A DNA stretch of 64,000 nucleotides from Prevotella sp. (GTDB lineage: Bacteria > Bacteroidota > Bacteroidia > Bacteroidales > Dysgonomonadaceae), in assembly GCA_031285625.1 (NCBI GenBank), contig JAITVV010000036.1:22079-86078 (forward strand). Reading direction: 5' to 3'. Shown here piece by piece: positions 17,999 to 26,654 of this stretch. The translations under genes were made by a program, and so were the position numbers. The notes under the pieces were generated by a model. It did no database searches. It was not told the DNA's origin and saw nothing but the letters and a program-made list of their open reading frames with translations. Positions within the stretch are counted from its first letter, which is position 1, and the number at the start of each line of letters is the position of its first letter.

Positions 17999-18053
17999 AA
18001 AGCACTAATTTCAAGTGTGTGAGTATATATCACACCTTGAGTTAGTGCTTTTT
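17999..18053 (+). terminator. Long hairpin between zapA and rny
   Basis: About 22 paired bases with small bulges: AAAGCACTAA and GTGTGA on the left, TCACAC and TTAGTGCTTT on the right, around a GTATATA-like loop, with a T-rich tail. Probably a rho-independent terminator, though it is longer than the others in the window. Confidence 0.75.
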
Positions 18054-18091
18054 AGTTTATTAATATTAGTTTTTATAAAGAAAAATAGAAT

Positions 18092-19621
18092 ATGGATATA
18101 TTATTTTATGTAATAGCCTTTCTTGTCGGGGCGGTCTTGACTTGGGTGGCTTTGAATTTTATGGCAAATTCAAAGTTCAAACGCCAGGTGAAGGAAGCAG
18201 AACTAGAGGCTGAAGTAATCAAGAAAAATAAGTTGCTTGAAGTAAAAGAACAGGCTTTGCAAATGAAGTCTGAATTTGAAAAACAAGCCAATAGCCGCAA
18301 TTCGAAGCTTCAGGCTGCTGAGAGTAAGATCAAACAGCGTGAATTGACTTTGAATCAAAAACAGGAAGAGCTTCAACGCAAGAAAAACGAAGCCGATACG
18401 ATTAAAGCTAATCTGGAAACTCAACTTGAGGTAGTAGAAAAGAAAAAGCAAGATTTGGATAAGTTGCACAAGCAAGAGGTGGAAAGACTTGAAGCCTTAT
18501 CGGGCTTGTCGGCTGATGAAGTTAAAGAAAAATTAGTAGAAGCCTTGAAGGATGAGGCGCAAACACATGCTCAGTCATATATCAATGATATAATGGAAGA
18601 GGCTAAAATGACTGCTAATAAAGAAGCTAAGAAGATCGTTATACAATCTATACAGCGTGTGGCAACAGAAACAGCTATCGAAAATGCAATTACTGTATTC
18701 CATATAGAGTCGGATGAAATAAAAGGACGTATTATTGGTCGTGAAGGCCGTAATATACGTGCTTTGGAGGCTGCTACAGGTATAGAAATTGTAGTTGATG
18801 ATACCCCTGAGGCAATTGTTCTTTCAGGTTTTGATCCTGTAAGACGTGAAATCGCCCGTTTAGCACTGCATCAATTAGTTGCTGATGGACGTATCCATCC
18901 TGCACGTATTGAAGAAGTGGTATCTAAAGTGAAAAAGCAAATAGAAGAAGAGATAATAGAAACAGGAAAGCGTACCACTATCGACCTGGGTATACATGGT
19001 TTGCATCCTGAGCTGATCCGTCTGGTAGGTAAGATGAAATACCGTTCCTCTTATGGGCAAAACTTGCTGCAACATGCGCGTGAAACTGCTAACCTATGTG
19101 CTATAATGGCTGCAGAGTTAGGGTTGAATGTAAAGAAGGCAAAGAGAGCAGGTCTGCTGCATGATATTGGTAAAGTACCTGATGACGAACCGGAATTACC
19201 ACATGCTTTGTTGGGTATGAAATTGGCAGAGAAATACAAAGAAAAACCTGATGTATGTAATGCTATTGGTGCCCACCATGACGAAGTAGAGATGACTAGT
19301 CTTTTAGCTCCTATAGTTCAGGTTTGTGACGCTATTTCAGGAGCCCGTCCGGGTGCCCGTCGCGAGATTGTAGAAGCATATATTAAGCGTTTGAATGACC
19401 TGGAACAATTGGCTCTGTCATATCCTGGTGTATTGAAAACATATGCAATACAAGCAGGTCGTGAGCTGAGGGTTATTGTAGGTGCAGACAAAATTGACGA
19501 TATAGAAACAGAAAAGCTATCGGCAGATATCGCTAAGAAGATTCAGGATGAAATGACATATCCTGGTCAGGTGAAGATTACAGTTATCCGTGAAACACGT
19601 GCTGTAAGTTACGCTAAGTAA
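18092..19621 (+). CDS. rny: Ribonuclease Y
   Basis: Membrane-anchored endoribonuclease that starts mRNA decay. The 509 residues follow the family order: an N-terminal transmembrane helix (about 3-25), a long Lys/Glu-rich coiled coil (about 28-170), a KH domain with [13 protein letters not shown] near 215, and an HD domain with LLHDIGK near 355 giving the metal-binding His-Asp. The C-terminus [22 protein letters not shown] is typical. Full length and apparently intact. Confidence 0.96.
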   Translation: MDILFYVIAFLVGAVLTWVALNFMANSKFKRQVKEAELEAEVIKKNKLLEVKEQALQMKSEFEKQANSRNSKLQAAESKIKQRELTLNQKQEELQRKKNEADTIKANLETQLEVVEKKKQDLDKLHKQEVERLEALSGLSADEVKEKLVEALKDEAQTHAQSYINDIMEEAKMTANKEAKKIVIQSIQRVATETAIENAITVFHIESDEIKGRIIGREGRNIRALEAATGIEIVVDDTPEAIVLSGFDPVRREIARLALHQLVADGRIHPARIEEVVSKVKKQIEEEIIETGKRTTIDLGIHGLHPELIRLVGKMKYRSSYGQNLLQHARETANLCAIMAAELGLNVKKAKRAGLLHDIGKVPDDEPELPHALLGMKLAEKYKEKPDVCNAIGAHHDEVEMTSLLAPIVQVCDAISGARPGARREIVEAYIKRLNDLEQLALSYPGVLKTYAIQAGRELRVIVGADKIDDIETEKLSADIAKKIQDEMTYPGQVKITVIRETRAVSYAK

Positions 19622-19647
19622 GAAAAAAACTGACATATTATTATAAA

Positions 19648-19674
19648 TAAAGGGGGCTTTCGCAGCTCCCTTTA
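19648..19674 (+). terminator. Terminator after rny
   Basis: Stem with arms AAAGGGGGCT and AGCTCCCTTT (one mismatch), loop TTCGC, then a weak T-rich tail. Confidence 0.6.
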
Positions 19675-19682
19675 TCATTTGT

Positions 19683-19835
19683 ATGAAGTGGTGTGACTCT
19701 GATTACTCATTATTAACAGAGCTTTCAGAGTTTTCGTTAATTATGTTTTTGTGGATAATAATATCCTTTTTGATCTTCCTTTTTATAATTAGTCGCAGCT
19801 TTATCAGAAAAGTCACAGGCATTTGTGAAAAATAA
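19683..19835 (+). CDS. Possible small single-span membrane protein
   Basis: An ATG-started frame of 50 codons in the 325-bp gap between rny and the dehydrogenase gene. The product has an acidic N-terminus (MKWCDSDYSLLTELSEF), a hydrophobic span (about 19-36) and a basic tail (RSFIRKVTG), which is a sensible inside-positive topology. No promoter is evident between the rny terminator and the ATG, and I recognise no family, so it may be a chance frame. The gap otherwise holds the rny terminator, a perfect DnaA-box 9-mer at 19750-19758 and the next promoter. Confidence 0.3.
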   Translation: MKWCDSDYSLLTELSEFSLIMFLWIIISFLIFLFIISRSFIRKVTGICEK

Positions 19836-19875
19836 ATTAAATATGTCATTGTAAAACAAATAGCTTTCTTATAGT

Positions 19876-19907
19876 TTTGAGGATAAAAGTTATTTTAGTT
19901 ACTTTTG
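19876..19907 (+). promoter_or_regulatory. Promoter of the D-2-hydroxyacid dehydrogenase gene
   Basis: TTTG (19876-19879), a 20-nt spacer and TACTTTTG (19900-19907) followed by C, 39 nt before the ATG. Confidence 0.65.
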
Positions 19908-19946
19908 CAATCAGGTAAATAAGAGTTAAAGCTAAAAATTACGGTT

Positions 19947-20954
19947 ATGTCATATAAAATAGCGGTTTTCGATACAAAGCCATATGATCGGGCTACTTTC
20001 GACAAAGTGAATGAAAAATATGGTTATGAGTTGACATATCATAAAGAACATCTGGATATCAATAATGTTTTATTAGCAAGCGGTTCTGATGCAGTATGCA
20101 TTTTTGTAAATGCAGTCGTAGATACAGCTGTTGTTGATAAACTTGCATCATACGGGGTGAAATTGATAGCGCTTCGTTGCGCCGGATTTAACAATGTAGA
20201 TGTAAGAGCTGCTTCGCAGAAGGGTATAAGGGTTGTTCGTGTTCCGGATTACTCACCCCATGCTATTGCAGAACATACTTTAGCTTTAATGCTTTGTCTC
20301 AATCGTAAAGTACATCGTGCATTTCTGCGTACCCGTGACGGAAACTTCTCTTTGGTTGGATTCGAAGGCTTTGATATGTATGGTAAAACTATCGGAGTAA
20401 TAGGAACCGGTAAAATCGGAAAAGTTGCTATCGGGTTGTTTAAAGGATTAGGTATGAATGTACTTGCCTATGATCTGTATCCCGATACAGCATATGCTGA
20501 GGCTATTGGTATGAAGTATGTTACCTTGGATGAGTTATATGCTAACTCTGATATAATTACATTACATTGCCCTTTAACAAAGGAGACAGAATATATTATC
20601 AGTGATAAGTCGATCAGTAAAATGAAAGATGGGGTGATGATAGTAAATACCGGTCGTGGTAAACTTATTCACACCAGGCATTTGATAGATGGCTTACTTA
20701 GCCGGAAGGTTGGATATGCAGGATTGGATGTATACGAAGAAGAGGGTGCCTACTTTTATGAAGATCACTCAGATGCTGTTATGACAGACGATGTTTTGGC
20801 TCGTTTGTTATCTTTCAACAATGTAATTGTAACATCTCATCAGGCTTTCTTTACACAAGAGGCAATGGGAAATATAGCTCACACAACTATGGATAATATC
20901 CTGGACTTCTTTGAAGGTCGTGAACTAAAAAATGAAGTCGTGTATAAGGCTTAA
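19947..20954 (+). CDS. D-2-hydroxyacid dehydrogenase, D-lactate dehydrogenase-like
   Basis: 335-residue cytoplasmic NAD-dependent dehydrogenase, probably reducing pyruvate to D-lactate in fermentation. It has the LdhA-type N-terminus (KIAVFDTKPYDRATF), LRCAGFNNVD, the Rossmann motif GVIGTGKIGKVA near 150, NTGRGKLIHT with the catalytic Arg region, and SHQAFFT with the catalytic His near 300. LdhA is the closest recognisable relative; another 2-keto acid cannot be excluded. Preceded by a good promoter. Confidence 0.88.
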   Translation: MSYKIAVFDTKPYDRATFDKVNEKYGYELTYHKEHLDINNVLLASGSDAVCIFVNAVVDTAVVDKLASYGVKLIALRCAGFNNVDVRAASQKGIRVVRVPDYSPHAIAEHTLALMLCLNRKVHRAFLRTRDGNFSLVGFEGFDMYGKTIGVIGTGKIGKVAIGLFKGLGMNVLAYDLYPDTAYAEAIGMKYVTLDELYANSDIITLHCPLTKETEYIISDKSISKMKDGVMIVNTGRGKLIHTRHLIDGLLSRKVGYAGLDVYEEEGAYFYEDHSDAVMTDDVLARLLSFNNVIVTSHQAFFTQEAMGNIAHTTMDNILDFFEGRELKNEVVYKA

Positions 20955-20977
20955 CTTTATACATTATTAAACTCAGA

Positions 20978-22114
20978 ATGAAAAGAGTCTTTAGTATTAT
21001 TTTACTCTTGCTTTTTATTGTTAGCAACGCCAATGCAGCAGATTCCAAATTTGTTGTGGTGATTGATGCCGGACATGGTGGTAAAGATGCCGGGGCTGTA
21101 AGAGGTTCTTACAAAGAGAAAAATATTAATCTGGGGGTTGCTTTAGCTTTAGGACAATATATTGAGAATAATCATAAGGATGTAAAAGTTGTATATACAC
21201 GCAAAACAGATGTATTTGTAGACTTGGATAAGAGGGCGGATATAGCCAATAAGGCAAAAGCTAATCTCTTTATATCTATCCATACTAATTCAACGGCGGC
21301 AAGAAACACATCCGTGTCTGGTGCTGATACCTATATTCTCGGTTTGGCCCGAAGTGAGGAGAATCTCGAAGTGGCAAAACGGGAGAACTCTGTTATTTTA
21401 CTTGAGGATAATTATCGCACAAAATATGAAGGATTTGATCCTAATTCTCCCGAGTCATATATCATTTTTGAGTTTATGACGAATAAGTTTATGGAGCAGA
21501 GTTTGCAATTTGCATCATTTGTACAGGCAGATTTCAAAAGTGTAGCTAAACGTGCTGATAGAGGGGTTCGTCAGGCAGGTTTCTTAGTTTTAAGAAAAAC
21601 CAGTGCTCCAAGTGTCCTAATTGAACTGGGTTTTATAAACAACCAGTCGGAGGCTAGTTTCCTTGTCACAGAAAGAGGGCAGCAAACGATGGCGTCAGCT
21701 ATATATTCCGGATTTAAAAAATTTAAACGGGATTTTGACAAAAAACAAGGTAAGCTTATCGTAGAGTCTAACGATAAAGATGATCTGCTGGTAATGGGAT
21801 CTAAAGAAATTGCAAGTACAGACTCTTCTACAAAAGTGAGTGTGGCGGAAGTGAAAGATAATATATCAACAAAACAGAATGGCCAAATAGAATACAGGAT
21901 TCAGTTTTATACGTCAACGAAGAAATTACCTGATAACTCTTCTGTTTTTAAAGGTTTATCTCCTGTTTCATTCTATCAAGATGCCAATGGATATAAGTAT
22001 ACATACGGTTCAACTAATAGTCTGAATCAAATTGTCAAAATATTGAAAGAAGTCAGACCTAAATTTAAAGACGCTTTTGTTGTTAAATTTAAAGACGGAG
22101 AACGTATAAATTAA
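20978..22114 (+). CDS. N-acetylmuramoyl-L-alanine amidase
   Basis: Periplasmic zinc amidase that cuts the muramic acid-peptide bond of peptidoglycan. Signal peptide to about 21 (SNANAAD). The Amidase_3 domain (about 25-245) shows VIDAGHGGKDAGA with the first zinc His, the RADIANKAKANLFISIHTN motif with the second, and a C-terminal SVLIELGFINN with the catalytic Glu. A separate C-terminal region (about 295-378) resembles a SPOR-like or accessory fold and is less certain. The MCE-domain gene follows 38 bp later, a common Bacteroidota pair. Confidence 0.93.
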   Translation: MKRVFSIILLLLFIVSNANAADSKFVVVIDAGHGGKDAGAVRGSYKEKNINLGVALALGQYIENNHKDVKVVYTRKTDVFVDLDKRADIANKAKANLFISIHTNSTAARNTSVSGADTYILGLARSEENLEVAKRENSVILLEDNYRTKYEGFDPNSPESYIIFEFMTNKFMEQSLQFASFVQADFKSVAKRADRGVRQAGFLVLRKTSAPSVLIELGFINNQSEASFLVTERGQQTMASAIYSGFKKFKRDFDKKQGKLIVESNDKDDLLVMGSKEIASTDSSTKVSVAEVKDNISTKQNGQIEYRIQFYTSTKKLPDNSSVFKGLSPVSFYQDANGYKYTYGSTNSLNQIVKILKEVRPKFKDAFVVKFKDGERIN

Positions 22115-22152
22115 TACACAGATAAAGATAAAAATTATACAATAGAACTATT

Positions 22153-23040
22153 ATGAATAAAATATCGAAAGAAGTAAAGATCGGTTTAGCCTTTGTTATT
22201 GCAATTTTTATATTGTATTATGGAATCAGCTTCCTTAAAGGAATTAATATATTTAAGCCATCAAACTCGTTTATGGTCGTTTTTGACGATGTTGCCGGTT
22301 TGACACAAGCTACCCCTGTTACATTAAATGGTTTTCAGGTAGGTTTAGTATCTTCTATGGAATTAGATGCAAAACATAATAACAGGGTGATCACTTACCT
22401 GGATATGGATAAAGGTATAAAGATACCGAAAGGGAGTAAAATGATTTTGGATGTATCTGTTTTAGGATCGGCTACAATAATGATGGAAACAAATCCATAT
22501 ACTCAGGAGTATGTATCCAATACTGATACAATTGTAGGAATTCGGAATAAAGGAATGATAGACGCTGCTGGCAATATGTTGCCACAGGTTCAGAATCTTT
22601 TACCGAAGATCGACTCTATTCTTTCCGGTATTAATTTATTGGTCAATAGTCCGGCTTTGACGCAATCATTAGCTGATGTGAATCAGATAACAAATGATTT
22701 GGCAAAAACGACTAAACAGCTGAACTCTATGATGGCAACACTGAATAAAGATGTTCCTACCATCACAGGTAACCTTAGTCAGGTTTCTACAGACTTGACA
22801 GGTGTCTCTAAACAATTTAATCAAATAGATCTGGCGGCTACTTATAAATCTGTAGATGCTACTATGAAGAATATCGAAAGTCTTTCGGTGAAGATGAACT
22901 CCAAAGAGAGTTCTCTTGGTTTGTTATTAAATGACCGTCAGCTTTATGATAGCCTGAATGCCACAATCGGCAATGCATCGTTGTTACTCAAGGATGTTAA
23001 AGAAAATCCATCCCGTTATATTAATGTGAAGGTATTTTAA
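22153..23040 (+). CDS. MlaD/MCE-domain lipid-transport protein
   Basis: 295-residue protein with one N-terminal transmembrane helix (about 9-27, then FLKGINIFKP) and an MCE domain (about 36-115: FDDVAGLTQATPVTLNGFQVG, then SVLGSATIMME). The rest is a long helical, Ser/Thr/Asn-rich region that would form the periplasmic stalk. The family moves phospholipids between membranes. No MlaE/MlaF permease or ATPase genes are adjacent, so those are encoded elsewhere. Confidence 0.88.
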   Translation: MNKISKEVKIGLAFVIAIFILYYGISFLKGINIFKPSNSFMVVFDDVAGLTQATPVTLNGFQVGLVSSMELDAKHNNRVITYLDMDKGIKIPKGSKMILDVSVLGSATIMMETNPYTQEYVSNTDTIVGIRNKGMIDAAGNMLPQVQNLLPKIDSILSGINLLVNSPALTQSLADVNQITNDLAKTTKQLNSMMATLNKDVPTITGNLSQVSTDLTGVSKQFNQIDLAATYKSVDATMKNIESLSVKMNSKESSLGLLLNDRQLYDSLNATIGNASLLLKDVKENPSRYINVKVF

Positions 23041-23363
23041 GGGCGTTATTTAGAATAATTCTAAATAGGTTAAATCGTTCATTTTTTATAAAGTTGTAGC
23101 ACTAATCCTCTTGGGGGTATATTTCGAATTTGTTAAAATGTTGTTACATTTTAGAATCGGCTTATAAGTGTTTGATTCTGTTTGTCTTGCATGTTAATTA
23201 ATGACTGATGATGAAAAAAATACCTAACTGGTTGACTTTAAATCAGATATTTCTTTAATTGGAAATGCAAATTTGCACCGACTTTTTTTTATTGAAATTA
23301 ATTCGGAAATTTACATTCAGAAGCTATTAAGAAATATTCAAAAACATATTTTAGTATAAGTAA
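23041..23363 (+). other. Intergenic region before dnaA
   Basis: 323 bp, AT-rich. It holds a perfect 19-bp palindrome (ATTTAGAAT-A-ATTCTAAAT, 23048-23066) just after the MCE gene stop, and a 12-bp palindrome TGCAAATTTGCA (23266-23277) that could include the dnaA -7 region (AAATTTG). A 15-codon frame at 23211-23258 begins MKKIPNWLTL. I see no TTATCCACA-type DnaA boxes, so there is no sign of oriC here. Confidence 0.5.
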
Positions 23364-24764
23364 ATGGAACAAACATCCACTCGGAAATTATGGACTAATT
23401 GTTTGCGCGTTTTTCAGGACAACGTTACTGAGGCCGCTTTTAAGACCTGGTTTCTGCCTATTGTACCTCTATCTTATGAGAATAAGGTGTTTACAATACA
23501 AGTTCCAAGTCAGTTCTTTTATGAGTATTTAGAAGATAAGTTTGTAGATTTGCTTAAAGCCACATTATACAGGGAGATTGGTAACGATACTATATTACAA
23601 TATCGTGTGCTGATGGAAAACACAACTAATACTGTTGTTGATTATCGTGGCGATGTTAAATCTACATCCGATAAAGTCTTAAGTAAAAACGCGAATAAGA
23701 TACCTAATCCATTTCAAAAAATTGTTGCCGATGATTTTGATTCGCAACTGAATAATAAGTATACATTCGATAATTTTTTTGAAGGTGACAGTAACAAGCT
23801 TGCCCGTACGGCCGGCGAGGCTATAACAAAGAATCCGGGTAAGACTGCATTCAATCCTCTGTTTGTTCATGGTACATCAGGTGTTGGTAAAACGCACTTA
23901 TGCCATGCCGTGGGGAACAGAATAAAGGAATTGTTTCCTGAAAAGCGTGTCTTATATGTATCTGCCCATCTGTTCAAGGTACAATATGCTGAAGCAGGGC
24001 GCTACAATACAACAAATGATTTTATTAATTTTTATCAGGGAATTGATGTCTTGATTATAGATGATATCCATGAACTGGCTGGAATAGAAAAAACTCAAAA
24101 TACTTTATTTCATATATTCAATCACTTACATCAGAATAATAAGCAATTAATTCTGACTTGTGATAAGTCTCCATCAGAATTGCAAGGAGTAGAAGAAAGA
24201 TTATTAACCCGTTTCAGATGGGGATTAACAACTAAAGTTGATAATCCTGATAAAGGCTTAAGGCTTAAGATCCTTCAAAATAAGATTTTGCATGATGGAT
24301 TGTCTATCCCCGAAGATGTAGTGGATTACATTGCCGAGAATGTAACAGATAACGCCCGTGATCTTGAAGGTATCATTGTTTCTATAATGGCACACTCGCT
24401 TGTTTATAACAAAGAGATAGATTTGCCTTTGGCCAGACGTGTTATAGGACAGGCTATAAAGAAAATAGAAGCTAAGAAAATTACAATAAATGCTATTGAA
24501 TCTGTAGTTTGTGATTTTTATAATATTAAATGTGAATTGATACATACTGCTTCAAGAAAGCGACAGATTGTACAAGCCAGGCAGGTTACAATGTACTTGT
24601 CAAAGAATTATACAGAAATGTCTCTCGCACAGATTGGGTCACTAATAGGAAAGAAAAATCATGCAACTGTTCTTCATGCCTGTCGCACCGTAAAGGAGCA
24701 GATGGAAGTTGATAAAGTTTTCAGAGAAGAGATAGCTGAAATAGAAAAGAAATTAAAAGGTTGA
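23364..24764 (+). CDS. dnaA: Chromosomal replication initiator DnaA
   Basis: AAA+ ATPase that binds DnaA boxes and opens oriC. The 466 residues include domain I (about 1-85), a short linker, the AAA+ core with Walker A GTSGVGKTHL near 172 and Walker B VLIIDDIHEL near 235, and domain IV with the DNA-binding signature KKNHATVLHACRTV near 433. The linker is short compared with gammaproteobacterial DnaA, as usual in Bacteroidota. No rpmH or dnaN neighbours are present. Its stop lies inside a bidirectional terminator. Confidence 0.97.
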   Translation: MEQTSTRKLWTNCLRVFQDNVTEAAFKTWFLPIVPLSYENKVFTIQVPSQFFYEYLEDKFVDLLKATLYREIGNDTILQYRVLMENTTNTVVDYRGDVKSTSDKVLSKNANKIPNPFQKIVADDFDSQLNNKYTFDNFFEGDSNKLARTAGEAITKNPGKTAFNPLFVHGTSGVGKTHLCHAVGNRIKELFPEKRVLYVSAHLFKVQYAEAGRYNTTNDFINFYQGIDVLIIDDIHELAGIEKTQNTLFHIFNHLHQNNKQLILTCDKSPSELQGVEERLLTRFRWGLTTKVDNPDKGLRLKILQNKILHDGLSIPEDVVDYIAENVTDNARDLEGIIVSIMAHSLVYNKEIDLPLARRVIGQAIKKIEAKKITINAIESVVCDFYNIKCELIHTASRKRQIVQARQVTMYLSKNYTEMSLAQIGSLIGKKNHATVLHACRTVKEQMEVDKVFREEIAEIEKKLKG

Positions 24765-24785
24765 AATTATTTTCAACCTTTTTTA
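24755..24785. terminator. Bidirectional terminator between dnaA and the DUF3857 gene
   Basis: Perfect 12-bp arms AAAAGGTTGAAA and TTTCAACCTTTT around TTAT, serving the convergent genes on both strands and overlapping the dnaA stop codon. Confidence 0.85.
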
Positions 24786-26648
24786 TTAGAGCTTCTTTAA
24801 TACTAATTTTCGTTTTACCGCTGAATTTATTTCAGTAAAAAAAGTCTTGATTTCTTTATACTGGTTCTTATTATATCTCCCAGAAGAGATATCTATATTT
24901 TGTGTATAAACAACCTTATTCCCATCTACGACAGATTTTGTTGTCAATGTTCCAAATGGTGTTTGTATAGAAAGATCTTTGGGTAATGACTCGGTTGTAT
25001 AGGATTCCGGTATAGTAAAAGTTATTATATCTGTTTCAGAATACCCATCACCTATTTCTATATCCTGTGTTCTAGATGTAGATGTGAATATATTATAGTT
25101 TCCCTTCTTTAAAGGGCATATAGGAGCAAATATGCGTGTACCTGTCTTGTTTGTAAAATCACTGGCTTCAAAATTTGCCGTTAATGTACAAGAAGGAAGT
25201 GCTGACCTATTTTCAGAAACCTGGATTTGTGATATCTGTATTTTAGGCATACTGATATTTGTATTTATATACTCCAATTCTTTTTCCCTGTCTTTAGAGG
25301 TCATTCTATATACATTATCTCCATATTGATGAAGATGTTCTGTCAAAACCATTTTTCCCTTCGTGCCTCCATCTTCTGATATATTGATCTCAAGTATGGA
25401 TTCCTTCTTATTTTGCAAATCTTGATATTCAGGGAGGCGGCACATTTTACCTCCTTCATCTGATATGATGAGAGCATTATGGCCAGCTATATTATCATGA
25501 ATATAGCCAAATGGTAATGTCTGGCTGGTGCATTCGAGCCATATGCTGTCATTTTGGATAGGAACGAGCAATATAACATGGTTAGCCTGATTGAAGTTTG
25601 GAAAGTCTGGCAGAAGATTAGGCTCATCCATACTTATAACACAATAATTGGATGGGATGCCTATTGCTTTTAGCATGGCTTTCATTAAGTTGGTCAGCCC
25701 TTTGCAGTCTCCAAAATTGTTCTTGACTACAGTTGTTGCATCAATAGGCTGGTAACCTCCAATACCTAACTGGATACTTACATATCTATAATTGTTTTGA
25801 AGGTATTTATATAATATTGCGGTTTTCTCTTTATCACTTTTTGCTTCCTTGGTTAGTTCTTCCAACTTGTTTGTGAAATCGATAGGTAGATTATCCTTTC
25901 CTTCCAATAGATTGTATACCCAGTCTCCGTAACTTTTCCAGTCAGCCATATTGCCACAGTGTGAATCATAGCAGAAGTCTGAAGGAGCAATCAATACTCG
26001 TGGACATATTTCTCTGAAAACCGGAGCCAGGGGTTCTCTGTCTATAGCCTTAAGCTTTTCAGTGCTGAATGTATATATATGTTTATTACCAGCTATTTCG
26101 TCTCTGATGCTGCATTCAAAATTGGAGTCATAACGTAACTTCATTTCTGTTGGTAATTCAATTACGTATTTAGCCTTTTCCACCGAGATCATAGAGCCGG
26201 GCATAGGGGCAAAAGCCGGATAGGATAATATTCCGTTTTTCCATTTCTCCTGATAATTATATTCTACTGTGTAAGGATAGTTTGGTTGCTTACATTCATA
26301 ATAAATGGAGTAGTCGTCTGTGCTCTGATGCTCGGATAGTGAGGAGATAGTGAGGTCTTTCTTTCCTATTTTCTTTATCACCGCTCCTGATGCATTTTTA
26401 ATTACTCCTGAAAAATTTTTCAGCTCTCTGAACTTGTCCCCATATGTAGAAAAGTGAGCATAATATTCACCTTGCTTATTTAATATCGTGATAACCTTAG
26501 TGACATTGAATGTACCGTTATTCAGATCTGTTTGTGTAAATACCGCTGAATAGTCTTGTACGATTGCACATGTCTTGTCCGGTCCTTGTTGAGCATAGAG
26601 TGTTGAAATTATAAAAAGAAGTACTCCCAGTAATAAATATTTGTTCAT
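24786..26648 (-). CDS. DUF3857/transglutaminase-like exported protein (catalytic residues present)
   Basis: 620-residue protein with a signal peptide (TLYAQQG, about 20), an N-terminal DUF3857 domain (about 50-240) and a transglutaminase-like domain (about 265-370). The core shows NNFGDCKGLTNLMKAMLKAIGI with the nucleophile Cys, and NQANHVIL with the His, so the papain-like triad appears intact. A beta-rich C-terminal region follows. The physiological substrate is unknown. It is the second of two tandem paralogs, 6 bp after the first, hence one operon. Confidence 0.85.
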   Translation of the reverse strand: MNKYLLLGVLLFIISTLYAQQGPDKTCAIVQDYSAVFTQTDLNNGTFNVTKVITILNKQGEYYAHFSTYGDKFRELKNFSGVIKNASGAVIKKIGKKDLTISSLSEHQSTDDYSIYYECKQPNYPYTVEYNYQEKWKNGILSYPAFAPMPGSMISVEKAKYVIELPTEMKLRYDSNFECSIRDEIAGNKHIYTFSTEKLKAIDREPLAPVFREICPRVLIAPSDFCYDSHCGNMADWKSYGDWVYNLLEGKDNLPIDFTNKLEELTKEAKSDKEKTAILYKYLQNNYRYVSIQLGIGGYQPIDATTVVKNNFGDCKGLTNLMKAMLKAIGIPSNYCVISMDEPNLLPDFPNFNQANHVILLVPIQNDSIWLECTSQTLPFGYIHDNIAGHNALIISDEGGKMCRLPEYQDLQNKKESILEINISEDGGTKGKMVLTEHLHQYGDNVYRMTSKDREKELEYINTNISMPKIQISQIQVSENRSALPSCTLTANFEASDFTNKTGTRIFAPICPLKKGNYNIFTSTSRTQDIEIGDGYSETDIITFTIPESYTTESLPKDLSIQTPFGTLTTKSVVDGNKVVYTQNIDISSGRYNKNQYKEIKTFFTEINSAVKRKLVLKKL

Positions 26649-26654
26649 ATCCTT

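Noticed and set aside
23211-23258. 15-codon frame MKKIPNWLTLNQIFL, resembling the start of CDP-alcohol phosphatidyltransferases
   Set aside because: Too short, with a stop right after and no further homology; could be chance or a tiny remnant, not supportable.
23041-23363. oriC next to dnaA
   Set aside because: No DnaA boxes or 13-mer arrays seen; in Bacteroidota dnaA is not reliably at the origin.
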